A DNA stretch of 64,000 nucleotides from SAR202 cluster bacterium. Its GTDB lineage: Bacteria; Chloroflexota; Dehalococcoidia; Lucifugimonadales; VGZR01. The DNA is taken from positions 55,250 through 119,249 of the forward strand of contig VGZR01000003.1 of the NCBI GenBank assembly GCA_016872515.1, read 5' to 3'. The notes beneath the pieces were generated by a model. It did no database searches. It saw nothing but the letters and a program-made list of their open reading frames with translations, and had not been told where the DNA came from. Each line of letters begins with the position of its first letter. Within the stretch, counting starts at the first letter, position 1. The position numbers and the translations under genes are program-made. Positions 41,262 through 53,267 of the stretch are shown piece after piece.

Positions 41262-42820
41262 AGGGGGATGCTCCCGTGTTTCTTAGGCGGGAGCACCTCG
41301 CGCTTATTCCGCAGCATGTCGAGGGCACGGATGACTTTGGGCCGCGTCTCTGCCGGCAGGATGACGTCGTCCACCAAGCCACGGCCCGCTGCGACATATG
41401 GGTTCATCAGCCGCTCGCGGTACTCCTCGATGAGCTTGGCGCGCAGCTTCTCGGGGTCGTCCGCTGCGCGGATCTCATTACGGTGGATGACGTTGACGGC
41501 GCCTTCGGCGCCCATGACGGCCAGCTCCGCGGAGGGCCATGCGAGGTTGATATCGCCGCGCAGGCTCTTGCTGCCCATAACCAGATAGGCTCCGCCGTAG
41601 GCCTTGCGCGTGAGGAGGCTGATCTTGGGCACGGTCGCCTCGGCGTAGGCATAGATGAGCTTGGCCCCGTGCCGGATGATGCCGCCGTGCTCCTGGGCCG
41701 TCCCTGGCATGAAGCCCGGCACGTCCACGAAGGTCAGCAGAGGGATGTTGAAGGCGTCACAGAAGCGAACGAACCGCGCCGCCTTGACCGAGGCGTTGAT
41801 GTCGAGGACGCCCGCCATGTGGTCAGGCTGGTTGCCCACGATGCCGACCGCGCCGCCGGCGATGCGTCCGAAGCCGACGATGATGTTGCGGGCGAAGTCC
41901 TTCTGGACCTCGAGGAAGTCGCCCTCGTCCACGACGCGCTTGATGATTTCCTGCATGTTGTAGGGTTGGTTCGGGTTATCGGGGACGACGCGCCCCAACT
42001 CGGGGTCGGTGGTCTCCGGGTCGTCGAGGAAGGGCTGGCGCGGTGCCTCCTCGGTGTTGTTCTGCGGGAGGAAGGACAGCAACCGCCGTATCTCTTTGAT
42101 GCAGTCCTCCTCATTGGAGTGGCTGAAATGGGAGACGCCGCTCCTAGAGGCGTGGGCAAAGGCGCCACCGAGGTCTTCGTGGGTGACCTCTTCGCCGGTG
42201 ACGGCCTTGATGACATCGGGGCCGGTGATGTACATCTGGCCGACGCCACCCACCATGAAGACAAAGTCGGTGAGGGCAGGGGAGTAGGTCGCGCCGCCCG
42301 CCGCCGGGCCAAGGATGGCCGAGATTTGAGGTATGACGCCGGAGGCGCGGGTGTTGCGCAGGAAGATGTCGCCGTAGCCGGCCAGGCTGTCTATACCCTC
42401 CTGGATGCGTGCCCCGCCCGAGTCGATAAGGCCGACGACAGGCGCGCCGGTTTGCATACCCAGGTCCATGACCTTGCATATCTTCTGGGCCGAGACCTCG
42501 GACAGCGAGCCGCCGAAGACGGTGAAGTCCTGTGCATAGACAAAGACCAGCCGTCCGTTGGCCTTGCCGTGTCCGGTCACCACCGCATCACCGAGGTAGT
42601 GTTCATCCGCCAGGCCGAAGTCGGTGGAGCGGTGCTGCACGAACTGGTCGAGCTCTTGGAAAGAGCCCTTGTCGAGGAAGGCGGCGATGCGCTCCCGCGC
42701 GATCTTCTTCTTGCGCTTGTGCTGCGCCTCGATGCGCTCCGCGCCGCCGCCTTGCTTGGCGCGCTCCCGCATCTTGAGCAGCTCGTCTTGCCTTCGGTCA
42801 ATCTGTTTGCGGACGACCAT
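41258..42820 (-). CDS. Acyl-CoA carboxylase carboxyltransferase (propionyl-CoA carboxylase beta / methylmalonyl-CoA decarboxylase alpha type)
   Basis: 520 residues with two crotonase-like halves. Motifs include [51 protein letters not shown] and [29 protein letters not shown] and [15 protein letters not shown] are also seen. It transfers CO2 between biotin and an acyl-CoA, usually propionyl-CoA/methylmalonyl-CoA. First gene of the minus-strand central carbon operon. No biotin carboxylase gene is seen here, so it may instead partner the free biotin carrier and OadB at 0.3-2 kb as a sodium-pumping methylmalonyl-CoA decarboxylase. Sequence alone does not separate mmdA from pccB. Confidence 0.92.
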   Translation of the reverse strand: MVVRKQIDRRQDELLKMRERAKQGGGAERIEAQHKRKKKIARERIAAFLDKGSFQELDQFVQHRSTDFGLADEHYLGDAVVTGHGKANGRLVFVYAQDFTVFGGSLSEVSAQKICKVMDLGMQTGAPVVGLIDSGGARIQEGIDSLAGYGDIFLRNTRASGVIPQISAILGPAAGGATYSPALTDFVFMVGGVGQMYITGPDVIKAVTGEEVTHEDLGGAFAHASRSGVSHFSHSNEEDCIKEIRRLLSFLPQNNTEEAPRQPFLDDPETTDPELGRVVPDNPNQPYNMQEIIKRVVDEGDFLEVQKDFARNIIVGFGRIAGGAVGIVGNQPDHMAGVLDINASVKAARFVRFCDAFNIPLLTFVDVPGFMPGTAQEHGGIIRHGAKLIYAYAEATVPKISLLTRKAYGGAYLVMGSKSLRGDINLAWPSAELAVMGAEGAVNVIHRNEIRAADDPEKLRAKLIEEYRERLMNPYVAAGRGLVDDVILPAETRPKVIRALDMLRNKREVLPPKKHGSIPL

Positions 42821-42874
42821 GTTTGGACTCGCTTCCGGTGCCGTGGAATAATTACCCTGCCAAAGGTAGCAAAT

Positions 42875-43780
42875 ATGGCATCAGGCCGCAAGGCGAAGCG
42901 GCTTGGCGAACGTACGGGGGACTATGTGAAAGGAACGACGAACATAGGTGAGATCCCCTTCGTGTGGGGCGTGAAGACCTACGTGATGGGTGTCATCAAT
43001 GTGACGCCCGACTCGTTCTCCGGCGACGGCACCGGCGGCGACGTGGACGCAGCGGTGCGGCAGGCCCTCCGGTTCCAGGAGTCAGGCGCTGACATCGTGG
43101 ACGTGGGCGGCGAGTCCACACGGCCGCCCTATGTGTATGAAGGCACCAAGCCAGTCTCCGTCGATGAGGAGTTGGCCCGCGTCATCCCCGTCATCGAGGC
43201 GCTGAAGCCCGTGCTCAAGGTACCCATCAGCGTAGACACGTACAAGGCCCGTGTAGCCGAGCGCGCGCTCAAGGCCGGCGCGGCGCTCGTCAATGATGTG
43301 TGGGCCTTGCAGCGCGACCCCGACATGGCCACCGTCGCCGCCCGCGCGGGCGTGCCCGTGGTGCTCATGCATAACCAGGACCACACGCGCTACGACGGTG
43401 ACGTCGTGAACGAGATTATCAAGGTGCTGCGGTGCCTGGCGGATGCAGCCGTGGCTGCGGGCGTGGCCCGGGAGAACATCATCCTCGACCCAGGCATGGG
43501 CTTCGGCAAGACCGCTCAGCACAACCTGGAGATCCTGAGGCGGTTGGACGAGTTTCAGGCGTTGGGCAGGCCGCTGCTCATCGGAATGTCCCGCAAGTCC
43601 ACCATCGGCCTCGTCCTCGGCCTGCCGCGTGAGGAGCGCGTGGAGGGAACCGCCGCCACGGTGGCGCTGTCTATCGCCAAAGGGGCCGACATCGTCCGGG
43701 TGCATGACGTCAAGGAGATGGTGCGGGTGTCCCGCATGAGCGACGCCATCGTCCGCGGCTGGAAACCCGATGCGCCATGA
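42875..43780 (+). CDS. folP: Dihydropteroate synthase
   Basis: 301 residues. The pterin-binding TIM barrel opens with [16 protein letters not shown] and continues [22 protein letters not shown] and [14 protein letters not shown]. Later motifs are [16 protein letters not shown] and [11 protein letters not shown], with Arg in RVHDVKEM. It joins 6-hydroxymethyl-dihydropterin pyrophosphate and p-aminobenzoate in folate synthesis. ATG 42875 has a weak AAAGG site and adds about 35 N-terminal residues before the barrel, which is common. It overlaps folK by 11 bases and is divergent from the pccB-type gene. Confidence 0.94.
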   Translation: MASGRKAKRLGERTGDYVKGTTNIGEIPFVWGVKTYVMGVINVTPDSFSGDGTGGDVDAAVRQALRFQESGADIVDVGGESTRPPYVYEGTKPVSVDEELARVIPVIEALKPVLKVPISVDTYKARVAERALKAGAALVNDVWALQRDPDMATVAARAGVPVVLMHNQDHTRYDGDVVNEIIKVLRCLADAAVAAGVARENIILDPGMGFGKTAQHNLEILRRLDEFQALGRPLLIGMSRKSTIGLVLGLPREERVEGTAATVALSIAKGADIVRVHDVKEMVRVSRMSDAIVRGWKPDAP

Positions 43781-44258
43781 CGCCTACCTCGGCCTTGGTT
43801 CCAATATGGGCGACCGGCTGGGCTATCTGCGCGCCGCTGTGCGGGAGCTTGCCGCCATCTCTGAGAAGGCGACAGCCTCGTCGGCCTACGAGACCGAGCC
43901 GGTGGGCATCACCGACCAGCCGCTCTTCCTCAACGCCGTCTGCCACATCGTCACCAGGCTTGACCCGTGGGAGCTGTTGGACACGGTGCGAGGCATCGAG
44001 GCCAAATATGGCAGGCAGCGCACCGTCGTTGGCGGCCCGAGGACGCTGGACATTGACATCCTGCTCTACGACGGCCTGGTCATGGAAACGCCGGAGTTGA
44101 CGATTCCGCATCCGCGCATGCACCAGCGGGCGTTCGTATTGGTGCCGCTGGTGGAGATCGCGCCGGACGTGGTCCACCCGGAGTTGAAGGCGACGGTGTC
44201 AGCGTTGTTGGCGAAGCTGCGGGAACCGAGGGGCGTGGGCGTCAGGCAGCCGCTATGA
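43770..44258 (+). CDS. folK: 2-amino-4-hydroxy-6-hydroxymethyldihydropteridine pyrophosphokinase
   Basis: 162 residues, normal length. Motifs: AYLGLGSNMGDR at the N-terminus, YETEPVGITDQPLFLNAV, and the catalytic/metal segment GPRTLDIDILLYDG with D-x-D, then IPHPRMHQRAFVLVPL. It pyrophosphorylates the pterin used by FolP. Overlap with folP and the shared pathway show a single folP-folK operon. The 3' end overlaps the convergent Trm112 gene by 6 bases. Confidence 0.94.
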   Translation: MRHDAYLGLGSNMGDRLGYLRAAVRELAAISEKATASSAYETEPVGITDQPLFLNAVCHIVTRLDPWELLDTVRGIEAKYGRQRTVVGGPRTLDIDILLYDGLVMETPELTIPHPRMHQRAFVLVPLVEIAPDVVHPELKATVSALLAKLREPRGVGVRQPL

Positions 44259-44435
44259 CCGCAGGGCCGGCGGAAGCATGTTGGGGATGGCTTCCTCGAT
44301 AGGGTAGTCTATCTTGCACGCCTCGCAGCGGAGGTTGCCTTCCAACACCCCATGCTCGTCCTCCTTGGACACCGTGAGGACGAGCGGCCCCTTGCACATG
44401 GGGCAGGCGAGGATATCCATCAGGCCCCGGCGCAT
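44253..44435 (-). CDS. Trm112-family zinc-binding protein
   Basis: 60 residues: LMDILACPMCKGPLVLTV, a loop, then LRCEACKIDYPIEEAIPNML. The two C-x-x-C pairs make the zinc site and the C-terminal proline/leucine motif is diagnostic of the Trm112/YcaR family. In eukaryotes Trm112 activates methyltransferases; bacterial members are small and mostly uncharacterised. It is convergent with folK and upstream of nothing obvious on its strand. Confidence 0.9.
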   Translation of the reverse strand: MRRGLMDILACPMCKGPLVLTVSKEDEHGVLEGNLRCEACKIDYPIEEAIPNMLPPALRS

Positions 44436-44511
44436 CTAGATTCCAACCCTCCGCAACCGTGGTCTATCCGACGCCCCCATTATACCCCGCTCCAACCGCG
44501 TCAATGCACCC

Positions 44512-45009
44512 TCAGACGAGGGCCTTCTCGTACAGGAACTTCATAAGGTCGGAGAGCAGGAAGACAACGATGCCGACGACGATGACGCCGTTGTAGCCCG
44601 AGAACACCTCTCCGAGCCGCCGCCAACCTGTTGGGGCCGCCCGCTCCGGCCCGCGGTACGGCGCGATGGACCCGAGCTTTCGCCGCTCGGCCCAGACCTG
44701 CATGAACGTCCACAGTGACAGGGCTACCTTGAGGCCCAGGGTGATGCCGTAGGCGGGCGTTGCCGCCTCGTTGGTCAGCCGGTTGAAGGCGATGACGGCG
44801 CCGGTGACCACCAGGACGATGATGGAGGCGTCCACGAGAATGCGGAACTCGGTGCCGACGGCGCTCCGCACCAGCCCAGCGGCTTCGGGCTGCCTCCGTG
44901 CGGCCGGCCGGAGCGCGAGAAGATAGAACAGGCTGCCGCCGACCCACGCGGCCGCGGCCACGACGTGGAGCCAGTGCACGATGAGGAAGAAGATGTCTCC
45001 GGCTGTCAT
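44512..45009 (-). CDS. CopD-family membrane protein
   Basis: 165 residues with four predicted spans: FFLIVHWLHVVAAAAWVGGS, LVDASIIVLVVTGAVIAF, ITLGLKVALSLWTFMQV and VIVVGIVVFLLSDLMKF. Histidine in VHWLHVVAAA and the WVGGSLFYLLALRP motif match CopD/DUF2269-like proteins, thought to handle copper or haem in membranes. The 200 bases upstream contain the R4a repeat and no gene. A thioredoxin-like lipoprotein follows it upstream on the same strand, which may be meaningful for copper or cytochrome assembly but is unproven. Confidence 0.75.
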   Translation of the reverse strand: MTAGDIFFLIVHWLHVVAAAAWVGGSLFYLLALRPAARRQPEAAGLVRSAVGTEFRILVDASIIVLVVTGAVIAFNRLTNEAATPAYGITLGLKVALSLWTFMQVWAERRKLGSIAPYRGPERAAPTGWRRLGEVFSGYNGVIVVGIVVFLLSDLMKFLYEKALV

Positions 45010-45097
45010 GTTGGCAGGACAGCGTACACGCTAGGGCAGGGGCAGCGCCAGGGGCGGGGGAAATGCAACAGCCCCAGCAGCGGGAGACCTACAGTAC

Positions 45098-45175
45098 TGT
45101 CATCCTGAACGAAGAGAAGGATCTCTCCATCGCCGCCCCACCCTGAGATGCTTCGCTTCGCTCCAGCATGACAAG
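45098..45175. repeat. R4 interspersed repeat, copy a
   Basis: GTCATCCTGAACGAAGAGAAGGATCTC, spacer, GAGATGCTTCGCTTCGCTCCAGCATGAC form imperfect inverted arms. The pattern matches the TCATYCTGAGCGNAGCGAAG family common in bacterial genomes. It lies in the gap between the CopD-like and thioredoxin-like genes. Confidence 0.6.
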
Positions 45176-45205
45176 AAACGCCCCTTGCGTTGGAGGAGCG
45201 TCAGT

Positions 45206-45844
45206 TCAGGACGACGCGTTCAGGACTTCCTGCACGAGTTCGTCCAGCTTGGCGGCGTTCAGCGCGCCCGTCCAGTGGCGCACGATGCGGTGGTCTTTGT
45301 CCAGGAACACGGTGGAGGGGAAGCCGCTGACATCGTAGTCCACGAGGATACTGCTGTCGGTGTCGGGGCCGATGGCGTAGCTGAGGCCGAACTCGGTCAC
45401 GAAGTCCTGGCCGTTCTGCACCGTATCCAGCCCCAGCGCCTGGATGGCGACGAACTCGACGTCCTGGCCCTTGTACTTCTGGAAGGCGGCCTCGAAGTCG
45501 GGCATCTCGACGCGGCACGGCGGGCACGATGGGTACCAGAAGTTCACGACCACGGCCTTGCCCTTGAGGTCGGAGAGGCGCAACGTCTCGCCCGCGGTGT
45601 GGCTGGCGCTCTGGAAGAGGGTGATTTCGAAGTCGGGAGCAGTCTCCGCCGTGTCACTGGCCCCCGCGGGAGCGGCGGTGAGAGTCGGATAGGCGGGTGC
45701 TTTGCTGCCGCATGCGGCGAAGAGGAGCAGCGACGCGATCACGAGGGCCGTAGTCGGCACCATCAAGGCCCGCCTCGTCCTGGGAGGTAACCCTCGGCGC
45801 TCGCCACCGGCTACGGTGTCTGGGACAGTCGCCAATATCCCCAT
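45206..45844 (-). CDS. TlpA/ResA-like thioredoxin-fold lipoprotein
   Basis: 212 residues. The N-terminus ends in a lipobox LLLFAACGS, so the protein is lipid-anchored outside the cytoplasm. The thioredoxin fold shows APDFEITLF, VVVNFWYPSCPPCRVEMP with the C-P-P-C active site, and GFPSTVFLDKDHRIV with the cis-proline. It is expected to reduce disulfides, for example in cytochrome c or copper protein maturation. ATG 45844 is preferred over 45868 because GAGGTGG lies just before it. The R4a repeat separates it from the CopD-like gene. Partner not known. Confidence 0.85.
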   Translation of the reverse strand: MGILATVPDTVAGGERRGLPPRTRRALMVPTTALVIASLLLFAACGSKAPAYPTLTAAPAGASDTAETAPDFEITLFQSASHTAGETLRLSDLKGKAVVVNFWYPSCPPCRVEMPDFEAAFQKYKGQDVEFVAIQALGLDTVQNGQDFVTEFGLSYAIGPDTDSSILVDYDVSGFPSTVFLDKDHRIVRHWTGALNAAKLDELVQEVLNASS

Positions 45845-45895
45845 GCCGCCACCTCTATTCGGAATCATCGCACACTTCGATGCGAAAGTGCGCCG

Positions 45896-47140
45896 TCAGG
45901 ATTCGTGCGGCAGCGCGTTCTCTTCCATAAGCTGCTGCGCCCGGCGCATCAGCACCTCGGAGCGGTCCTTCGCCACATTCTTCGCCTCCAGGTACGCCTT
46001 CAGCGCCTCCTGCGGGCTGAGGCTCTTGGAGTACGGTTGGCCCAGCCGCGCCCGTACGACCTCGATGATCTCCTTGGAGACCGCCGCCACGTACTGCGCG
46101 CCCGCCAGCGCCTGCCGGATGTCCGCGTCCCGTAGATGCCCCTCCAGCGCGCCAGGCACGCGGATGCGCACGCGGACGATGGCGCCCTCGACGTGGTGGC
46201 GGCCGATGGCTTTGAGCACGGTGGCGGTCGGGTCTTCGTCGCCCGGCTCAATCTCCACCGCGACCGTCAGCATCGCCCGTGCGTTCACCGGCTGGAACTG
46301 GAAGTACCGCAGCCGAGAGCCAGCTGGCTTGGCCGGGTCGAGCTCCACCACGTAGAACCCCTTCTCGTCCTTCTCCTCGCCGAAGTCCACGCGCTCCAGC
46401 GCCCCTGAATAGACTACGAGCGGGTCGCGTCCGAGGATTTGGTGGCGGTGGACGTGCCCCAGGGCCACGTACTCGAGCTGCGGCAGGGCGACGCTGCTGC
46501 GGAGCAGGACGTGGTCTCGGCCCAGCATCATGGACTGCTCGGAGCCGAGCTTGGCCTCGCTGATGGCGACGTGGCCCGCCAGGACCGCCGGGACCTTCGG
46601 GTCGAGCTGCTCGGCGCGCAGGCGGATGGCCGCCGTGAGCCGCTCCTGGATGGCCTCGTTGACCTGGTCGGGGTTGAGGCCGCGCATGTCGTCACGAGAG
46701 AGGAACGCGCCGCGCCGCACCCACGGCACCGCCAGCACCTGGAGCGGCCCGCTGGGCGTGGCGACGGTCTGCACGTCCACGGTGGAGCCGACATAAACGT
46801 TCGGCACCCGCAGCGTCCGGAAGATGTCGAGTGCGGTGGCGCGGCTCAGGACGTTGGGGATGTCGTGGTTCCCCTCGACGAGGAAGACGGGGACGCCGGC
46901 CTCCGACAGCCTGGCGATGCGCTTGGCGAACTCGCGTTGGTGGGTCTGGGACGGGTCGCGGCTCTTGTAGGCGTCGCCGCAGAACAGCGCCAGGTCGGCG
47001 TGGGACTCGATGGCGTAGTCCACCACCTCGTCGAAGCTGCGCAAAAAGTCGCCGAGGCGCGAGGACAGCCCCGTCTCCGGGTCAACCCTGCCGTAGCTCT
47101 CGACCCCGATGTGGACATCCGAGAAATGGACGATGCGCAT
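45896..47140 (-). CDS. sbcD: Exonuclease SbcCD subunit D (Mre11-type nuclease)
   Basis: 414-residue calcineurin-like phosphoesterase. Metal motifs in order: D-x-H in FSDVHIGVES, GD in LFCGDAYKSRDP, GNHD in VEGNHDIPN, GH in LAGHVAISEA and G-H-x-H in ALGHVHRHQI. A capping domain follows (about 275-345). The C-terminal helices end EALKAYLEAKNVAKDRSE, probably the SbcC-binding region. Role in double-strand break and hairpin processing, normally with the SbcC ATPase, which is not present in this window. The start ATG 47140 is natural; no strong ribosome site was noted. Relevant because the window is rich in long palindromes, the class of structure SbcCD cleaves. Confidence 0.92.
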   Translation of the reverse strand: MRIVHFSDVHIGVESYGRVDPETGLSSRLGDFLRSFDEVVDYAIESHADLALFCGDAYKSRDPSQTHQREFAKRIARLSEAGVPVFLVEGNHDIPNVLSRATALDIFRTLRVPNVYVGSTVDVQTVATPSGPLQVLAVPWVRRGAFLSRDDMRGLNPDQVNEAIQERLTAAIRLRAEQLDPKVPAVLAGHVAISEAKLGSEQSMMLGRDHVLLRSSVALPQLEYVALGHVHRHQILGRDPLVVYSGALERVDFGEEKDEKGFYVVELDPAKPAGSRLRYFQFQPVNARAMLTVAVEIEPGDEDPTATVLKAIGRHHVEGAIVRVRIRVPGALEGHLRDADIRQALAGAQYVAAVSKEIIEVVRARLGQPYSKSLSPQEALKAYLEAKNVAKDRSEVLMRRAQQLMEENALPHES

Positions 47141-47157
47141 AGCGGCTGTTGAAGATT

Positions 47158-47523
47158 CTACCAGTTGAAATGAAGCTCGATGACGCCGACGCCCGTTGCT
47201 TCATGATAGTCCATGGGTGTGTCGTACTCATCCTCGTCATCTGCTAAGTCGGTTGGCAAATCATCGTCCCATCCATCCCATGGCAATGGCTCCACCCAGT
47301 CTAGGACGTCCGCCTTGTCGACATCGTCCAGGTGCTTCTCTCCGGCGAACCTGGCAAGCATGCGGAGCGCTTGGGGCTGAGTAAATGCCCCCCCAGTTGT
47401 TTCTTCACCTGCCATGTAGCCGTTGACGCGGGCTTCGAGAGCTAATTCCTTAGCAAACTCATATGCCCAGCCGTCAGGGCGGTCAAGATACCGAATCGAG
47501 ATGATGCCGATGTCCAGTCCCAT
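47158..47523 (-). CDS. Hypothetical acidic protein, 121 residues
   Basis: Begins MGLDIGIISIRYLDRPDGWA and has a helical middle (AYEFAKELALEARVNGYMAG). The C-terminal third is strongly acidic (WDGWDDDLPTDLADDEDEYD) and ends ATGVGVIELHFNW. Good AGGGAGG ribosome site upstream of the ATG at 47523. It lies 17 bases upstream of sbcD on the same strand and may be co-transcribed with it. No family recognised. Confidence 0.6.
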   Translation of the reverse strand: MGLDIGIISIRYLDRPDGWAYEFAKELALEARVNGYMAGEETTGGAFTQPQALRMLARFAGEKHLDDVDKADVLDWVEPLPWDGWDDDLPTDLADDEDEYDTPMDYHEATGVGVIELHFNW

Positions 47524-47650
47524 GATTCCCTCCTAGAGAAAAATGGCCCTGGGCCATACTCCGCTAACGGATGAGTGTCAAGCACGGCCTTGCAAGCGGG
47601 TTCTCCACCTTACGTCTATAATTGGCCCTCGCATGCCGGAGGTAGGGATT

Positions 47651-48594
47651 ATGACTCGATGGTGGCTAGCGGTAGGGCCGAAAGAGAACTGGGACACGTC
47701 CTTTAGCCTCGGCAACATCTGGGGGCTCAAGGACTCGGGAAGGCCCAGTGTCATGTGGAGCTCGCTCACTGCCGAAGACCGGCTGCTGTTCTACGTGACC
47801 AAAATAGGGGACGTAGTAGGCTTCGGCACCATCCGGCGCAAGTTTCGTCAAGACCGCCCCCTTTGGCCTGACGAGGTGCAGACGAATGCTGTGCGGTGGC
47901 CGCTAAGGTTCGAGTTCGACATAGACTACCTGTTGCCTTCGGACAAGTGGGAGGAGAGCAAGATCAGTTCACAAGACTTGAGCTTGCTGGCTCGCGGGGG
48001 GTTCCAGATCGTTGCGGAGCCGATGGCTATCGAGGTCGTTAGAGGCTTTGGGATTACCGATGTTGGGCCACGTTCCACTAGAACTGGTCTGACTACCCAT
48101 GACGAACTCGTTGAAGCGCTGGTGGAGGCAGGGCGTATCCAGCGTTACGTTGCGGAGAAGGAATACAAGATAGATGGCGAACGCTTGGACGCAGTCTGGA
48201 ACCGGGTTGAGCGTTCAGTGCCGACCTTCGCTTTTGAAGTTCAGGTAAGTGGCGATCTCTACCACGCGATTGGAAAGCTCAAGCACGCGTACGACATTTG
48301 GAACAGCCGTATTTCGTGGTTGCCTCCGATAGCGAGCGGCCCAAGGTACAAACACTGTTAAACGGGACGTTCCACGAGATACGAAGCGAACTTCGATTCA
48401 TCTCGATAGAGTCGTTCCAGAAGCTGCTGCAACGCAAGAAGGAAGTTAGGCAGCTTGAGGCCGACTTAGGACTCCTGCAAGTCCCAGCCTACTTGCTGAT
48501 CTCCACCTCGGCCTCGATCTCGACGGGGATGTTGAAGGGTAGGGCAGCCATGCCGACGGCCGAACGGGTGTGCAGCCCGCGCTCCTTTCCGTAA
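47651..48594 (+). pseudogene. EVE-domain/PD-(D/E)xK nuclease-like fusion, split by a one-base frameshift
   Basis: ATG 47651 has GGAGGTAGGG upstream. The N-terminal about 110 residues look like an EVE (PUA-like) domain: WWLAVGPKENW, LLFYVTKIGDVVGFGTI and RPLWPDEVQT. The C-terminal part has LDAVWNRVE, then FAFEVQVSGDLYHAIGKLK, a nuclease-like D...E-x-Q pattern. At about 48311 the frame breaks. The next frame continues FVVASDSERPKVQTLLNG and FHEIRSELRFISIESFQKLL, the expected end of such domains. Four T instead of three at about 48311-48313 would restore one protein. EVE domains read modified bases, so this resembles a modification-dependent restriction enzyme. Its 3' end overlaps ridA in antisense. 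Confidence 0.65.
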
Positions 48595-48974
48595 AGCTCG
48601 ACGATGAGGTCGGAGAAGCCGTTGATGACGCGGGGCGTCTCGTTGAAGGTGGGGGCGACGTTGACCATGCCGAGCACTTTGAGCCAGTTGGTCACGCGGT
48701 CCAGGTCGCCCAACTCGCGCTTGAGGCTGGCCAGCATCGCCAGCGCGGTCAGCCGCGCGGCCTGGTAGCCCTGCTCGACGGTGAGTTCGCCGCCGACCTT
48801 GCCTTTTGGGTTGGCCAGGGAGCCGTCGGCCGCCAGGGGCGCGTGGCCCGAAACGTACGCATGGGTGCCGGTGATCTTGACCATCGCGATGGGCACCTTG
48901 AGCCCCGCGGGGGGCTTGAGCGGCGCCGGCAGCGCCAGGCCCATCTGTTGCAGCTTCGCTTCGATCTTCGCCAC
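48489..48974 (-). CDS. RidA/YjgF-family protein (YjgF_endoribonuc type)
   Basis: 161 residues from GTG 48974, with AGGAGGAAG upstream. An ATG at 49043 would add unsupported residues. KITGTHAYVSGHAPLAADGS and QAARLTALAMLASLKRELG match the chorismate mutase-like fold of RidA relatives, and FNETPRVINGFSDLIVELYG and GMAALPFNIPVEIEAEVE end it. It belongs to the longer RidA subgroup of about 150-160 residues. Canonical RidA hydrolyses reactive enamines; this subgroup has varied or unknown roles, so only a family-level name is justified. Confidence 0.88.
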   Translation of the reverse strand: MAKIEAKLQQMGLALPAPLKPPAGLKVPIAMVKITGTHAYVSGHAPLAADGSLANPKGKVGGELTVEQGYQAARLTALAMLASLKRELGDLDRVTNWLKVLGMVNVAPTFNETPRVINGFSDLIVELYGKERGLHTRSAVGMAALPFNIPVEIEAEVEISK

Positions 48975-49050
48975 GATGCTTCCTCCTGTGGGATGGTTGA
49001 TTGGTGGTACATGGTACAGAGGGAAGGCACCGCCGACAACCACACGGCGC

Positions 49051-49190
49051 TAGCCCTCACCCATTGACCACGCCCGGCGTGGCCAATGCCCTCTCCCGTA
49101 GGCGGGCGAGGGGTCAGACTACCCCTCTCCCCCGCAGGGGAGAGGCCTGTCCCGACTTCGTCGGGGCGAGGGTGAGGCTGTCCCCTAGGA
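49051..49190 (+). repeat. R2 hairpin repeat, copy d
   Basis: CTAGCCCTCACCC, then the inner stem CATTGaCCACGCC / GGCGTGGcCAATG, CCCTCTCCC, and further hairpins CCCCTCTCCCCC / GGGGAGAGG and TCCCGAC-TTC-GTCGGGG, ending in CGAGGGTGAGG. It lies in the 265-base gap between ridA and the aspartic protease-like gene; no gene is visible in that gap. Confidence 0.75.
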
Positions 49191-49241
49191 GCTCATTATC
49201 CTCAGCGTGTCGGGCTCGATGGTGAGCTGCTCGTGGCCGTC

Positions 49242-49610
49242 CTAATACTCGATGGCGGGTGCTAGCTCAAGCCGATGGGTGACTGGGTTGACCTTGAAGC
49301 CGACGGTTTCCAAGGTCGTGTAGCCTACCATGGCCGTCTGGCCGTTCTCCGCCACTGAGACCAGCACCGGTCTGCGCATACCCTCGATCTGTAGCTCCGC
49401 TAAGTCCAGAGACCGCTTGATGGTGCGGCCGTCCGCCATCTCTGCCGGCACCTCATACTCAGTTTGCAGACCCGCTTCTTCTGCCGCCTGGTGGGGCACC
49501 TTCGTGAACGTGGCGCCGGTGTCGGCCAGCGCTCGCACCTCGGCGCTGCCCTGTGGCCCGAAGACACGCAGGTTGACCCATGTCTGGCCCGTAGCTTGCT
49601 CCGGTGCCAT
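49242..49610 (-). CDS. Clan AA retropepsin-like aspartic protease family protein
   Basis: 122 residues, one lobe only. The catalytic triad D-T-G is in VRALADTGATFTKVPH. MADGRTIKRSLDLAELQI and VGYTTLETVGFKVNPVTHRL complete the strand pattern. Single-lobe members must dimerise to form an active site. Bacterial proteins of this kind are widespread, short and mostly uncharacterised. The ATG at 49610 is 4 bases after the glyS stop, so it is probably translated from the glyS message. No signal peptide, so cytoplasmic. Confidence 0.82.
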   Translation of the reverse strand: MAPEQATGQTWVNLRVFGPQGSAEVRALADTGATFTKVPHQAAEEAGLQTEYEVPAEMADGRTIKRSLDLAELQIEGMRRPVLVSVAENGQTAMVGYTTLETVGFKVNPVTHRLELAPAIEY

Positions 49611-49614
49611 TGTG

Positions 49615-50964
<1,350 letters not shown>

Positions 50965-51058
50965 GGTTGTGGTGATGCCTCGCTCAAAGTGAATGGGGAT
51001 GATTGCTCAAAGCTACCAAGCGTTCGGGCAAAAGTCAAAGCCAATCGGCGCCCAAAGG

Positions 51059-51086
51059 GTAGGGGCGGGTTCGAACCCGCCCCTAC
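51059..51086. repeat. R3 palindrome, copy c
   Basis: Perfect 28-base palindrome of GTAGGGGCGGGTTC and its complement GAACCCGCCCCTAC. Same outer arms as the other R3 copies with a different core. It lies between the hppA stop (51110) and the glyS start. The GGTTCGAACC core resembles a T-loop, but no other tRNA arm is present. Confidence 0.8.
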
Positions 51087-51109
51087 ATGCCTCCCTGGCA
51101 GCGTTTTTT

Positions 51110-53170
<2,061 letters not shown>

Positions 53171-53196
53171 AAAAAAGCCTCCCATTCAGGAGGCTT
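53171..53196 (-). terminator. Intrinsic terminator overlapping the 5' end of hppA
   Basis: On the minus strand: AAGCCTCC-TGAATG-GGAGGCTT followed by TTTT, an eight-base stem with U-tract. It lies after the translin gene (mnmA-to-translin operon) and right at the start of hppA. It could end the upstream operon or act as an attenuator that controls hppA. Its GGGAGG strand also is the probable hppA ribosome site, so pairing would hide it. Confidence 0.8.
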
Positions 53197-53267
53197 GATT
53201 TAGATTGGGGGTTGTCGATCCTGGCAAACTATCGCACACCACGCCGCCCAACGCAAGGCGGGGGTGT

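Noticed and set aside
51059..51086. GGTTCGAACC resembling a tRNA T-arm
   Set aside because: It is the centre of a perfect R3 palindrome; no acceptor, D or anticodon arm is present.
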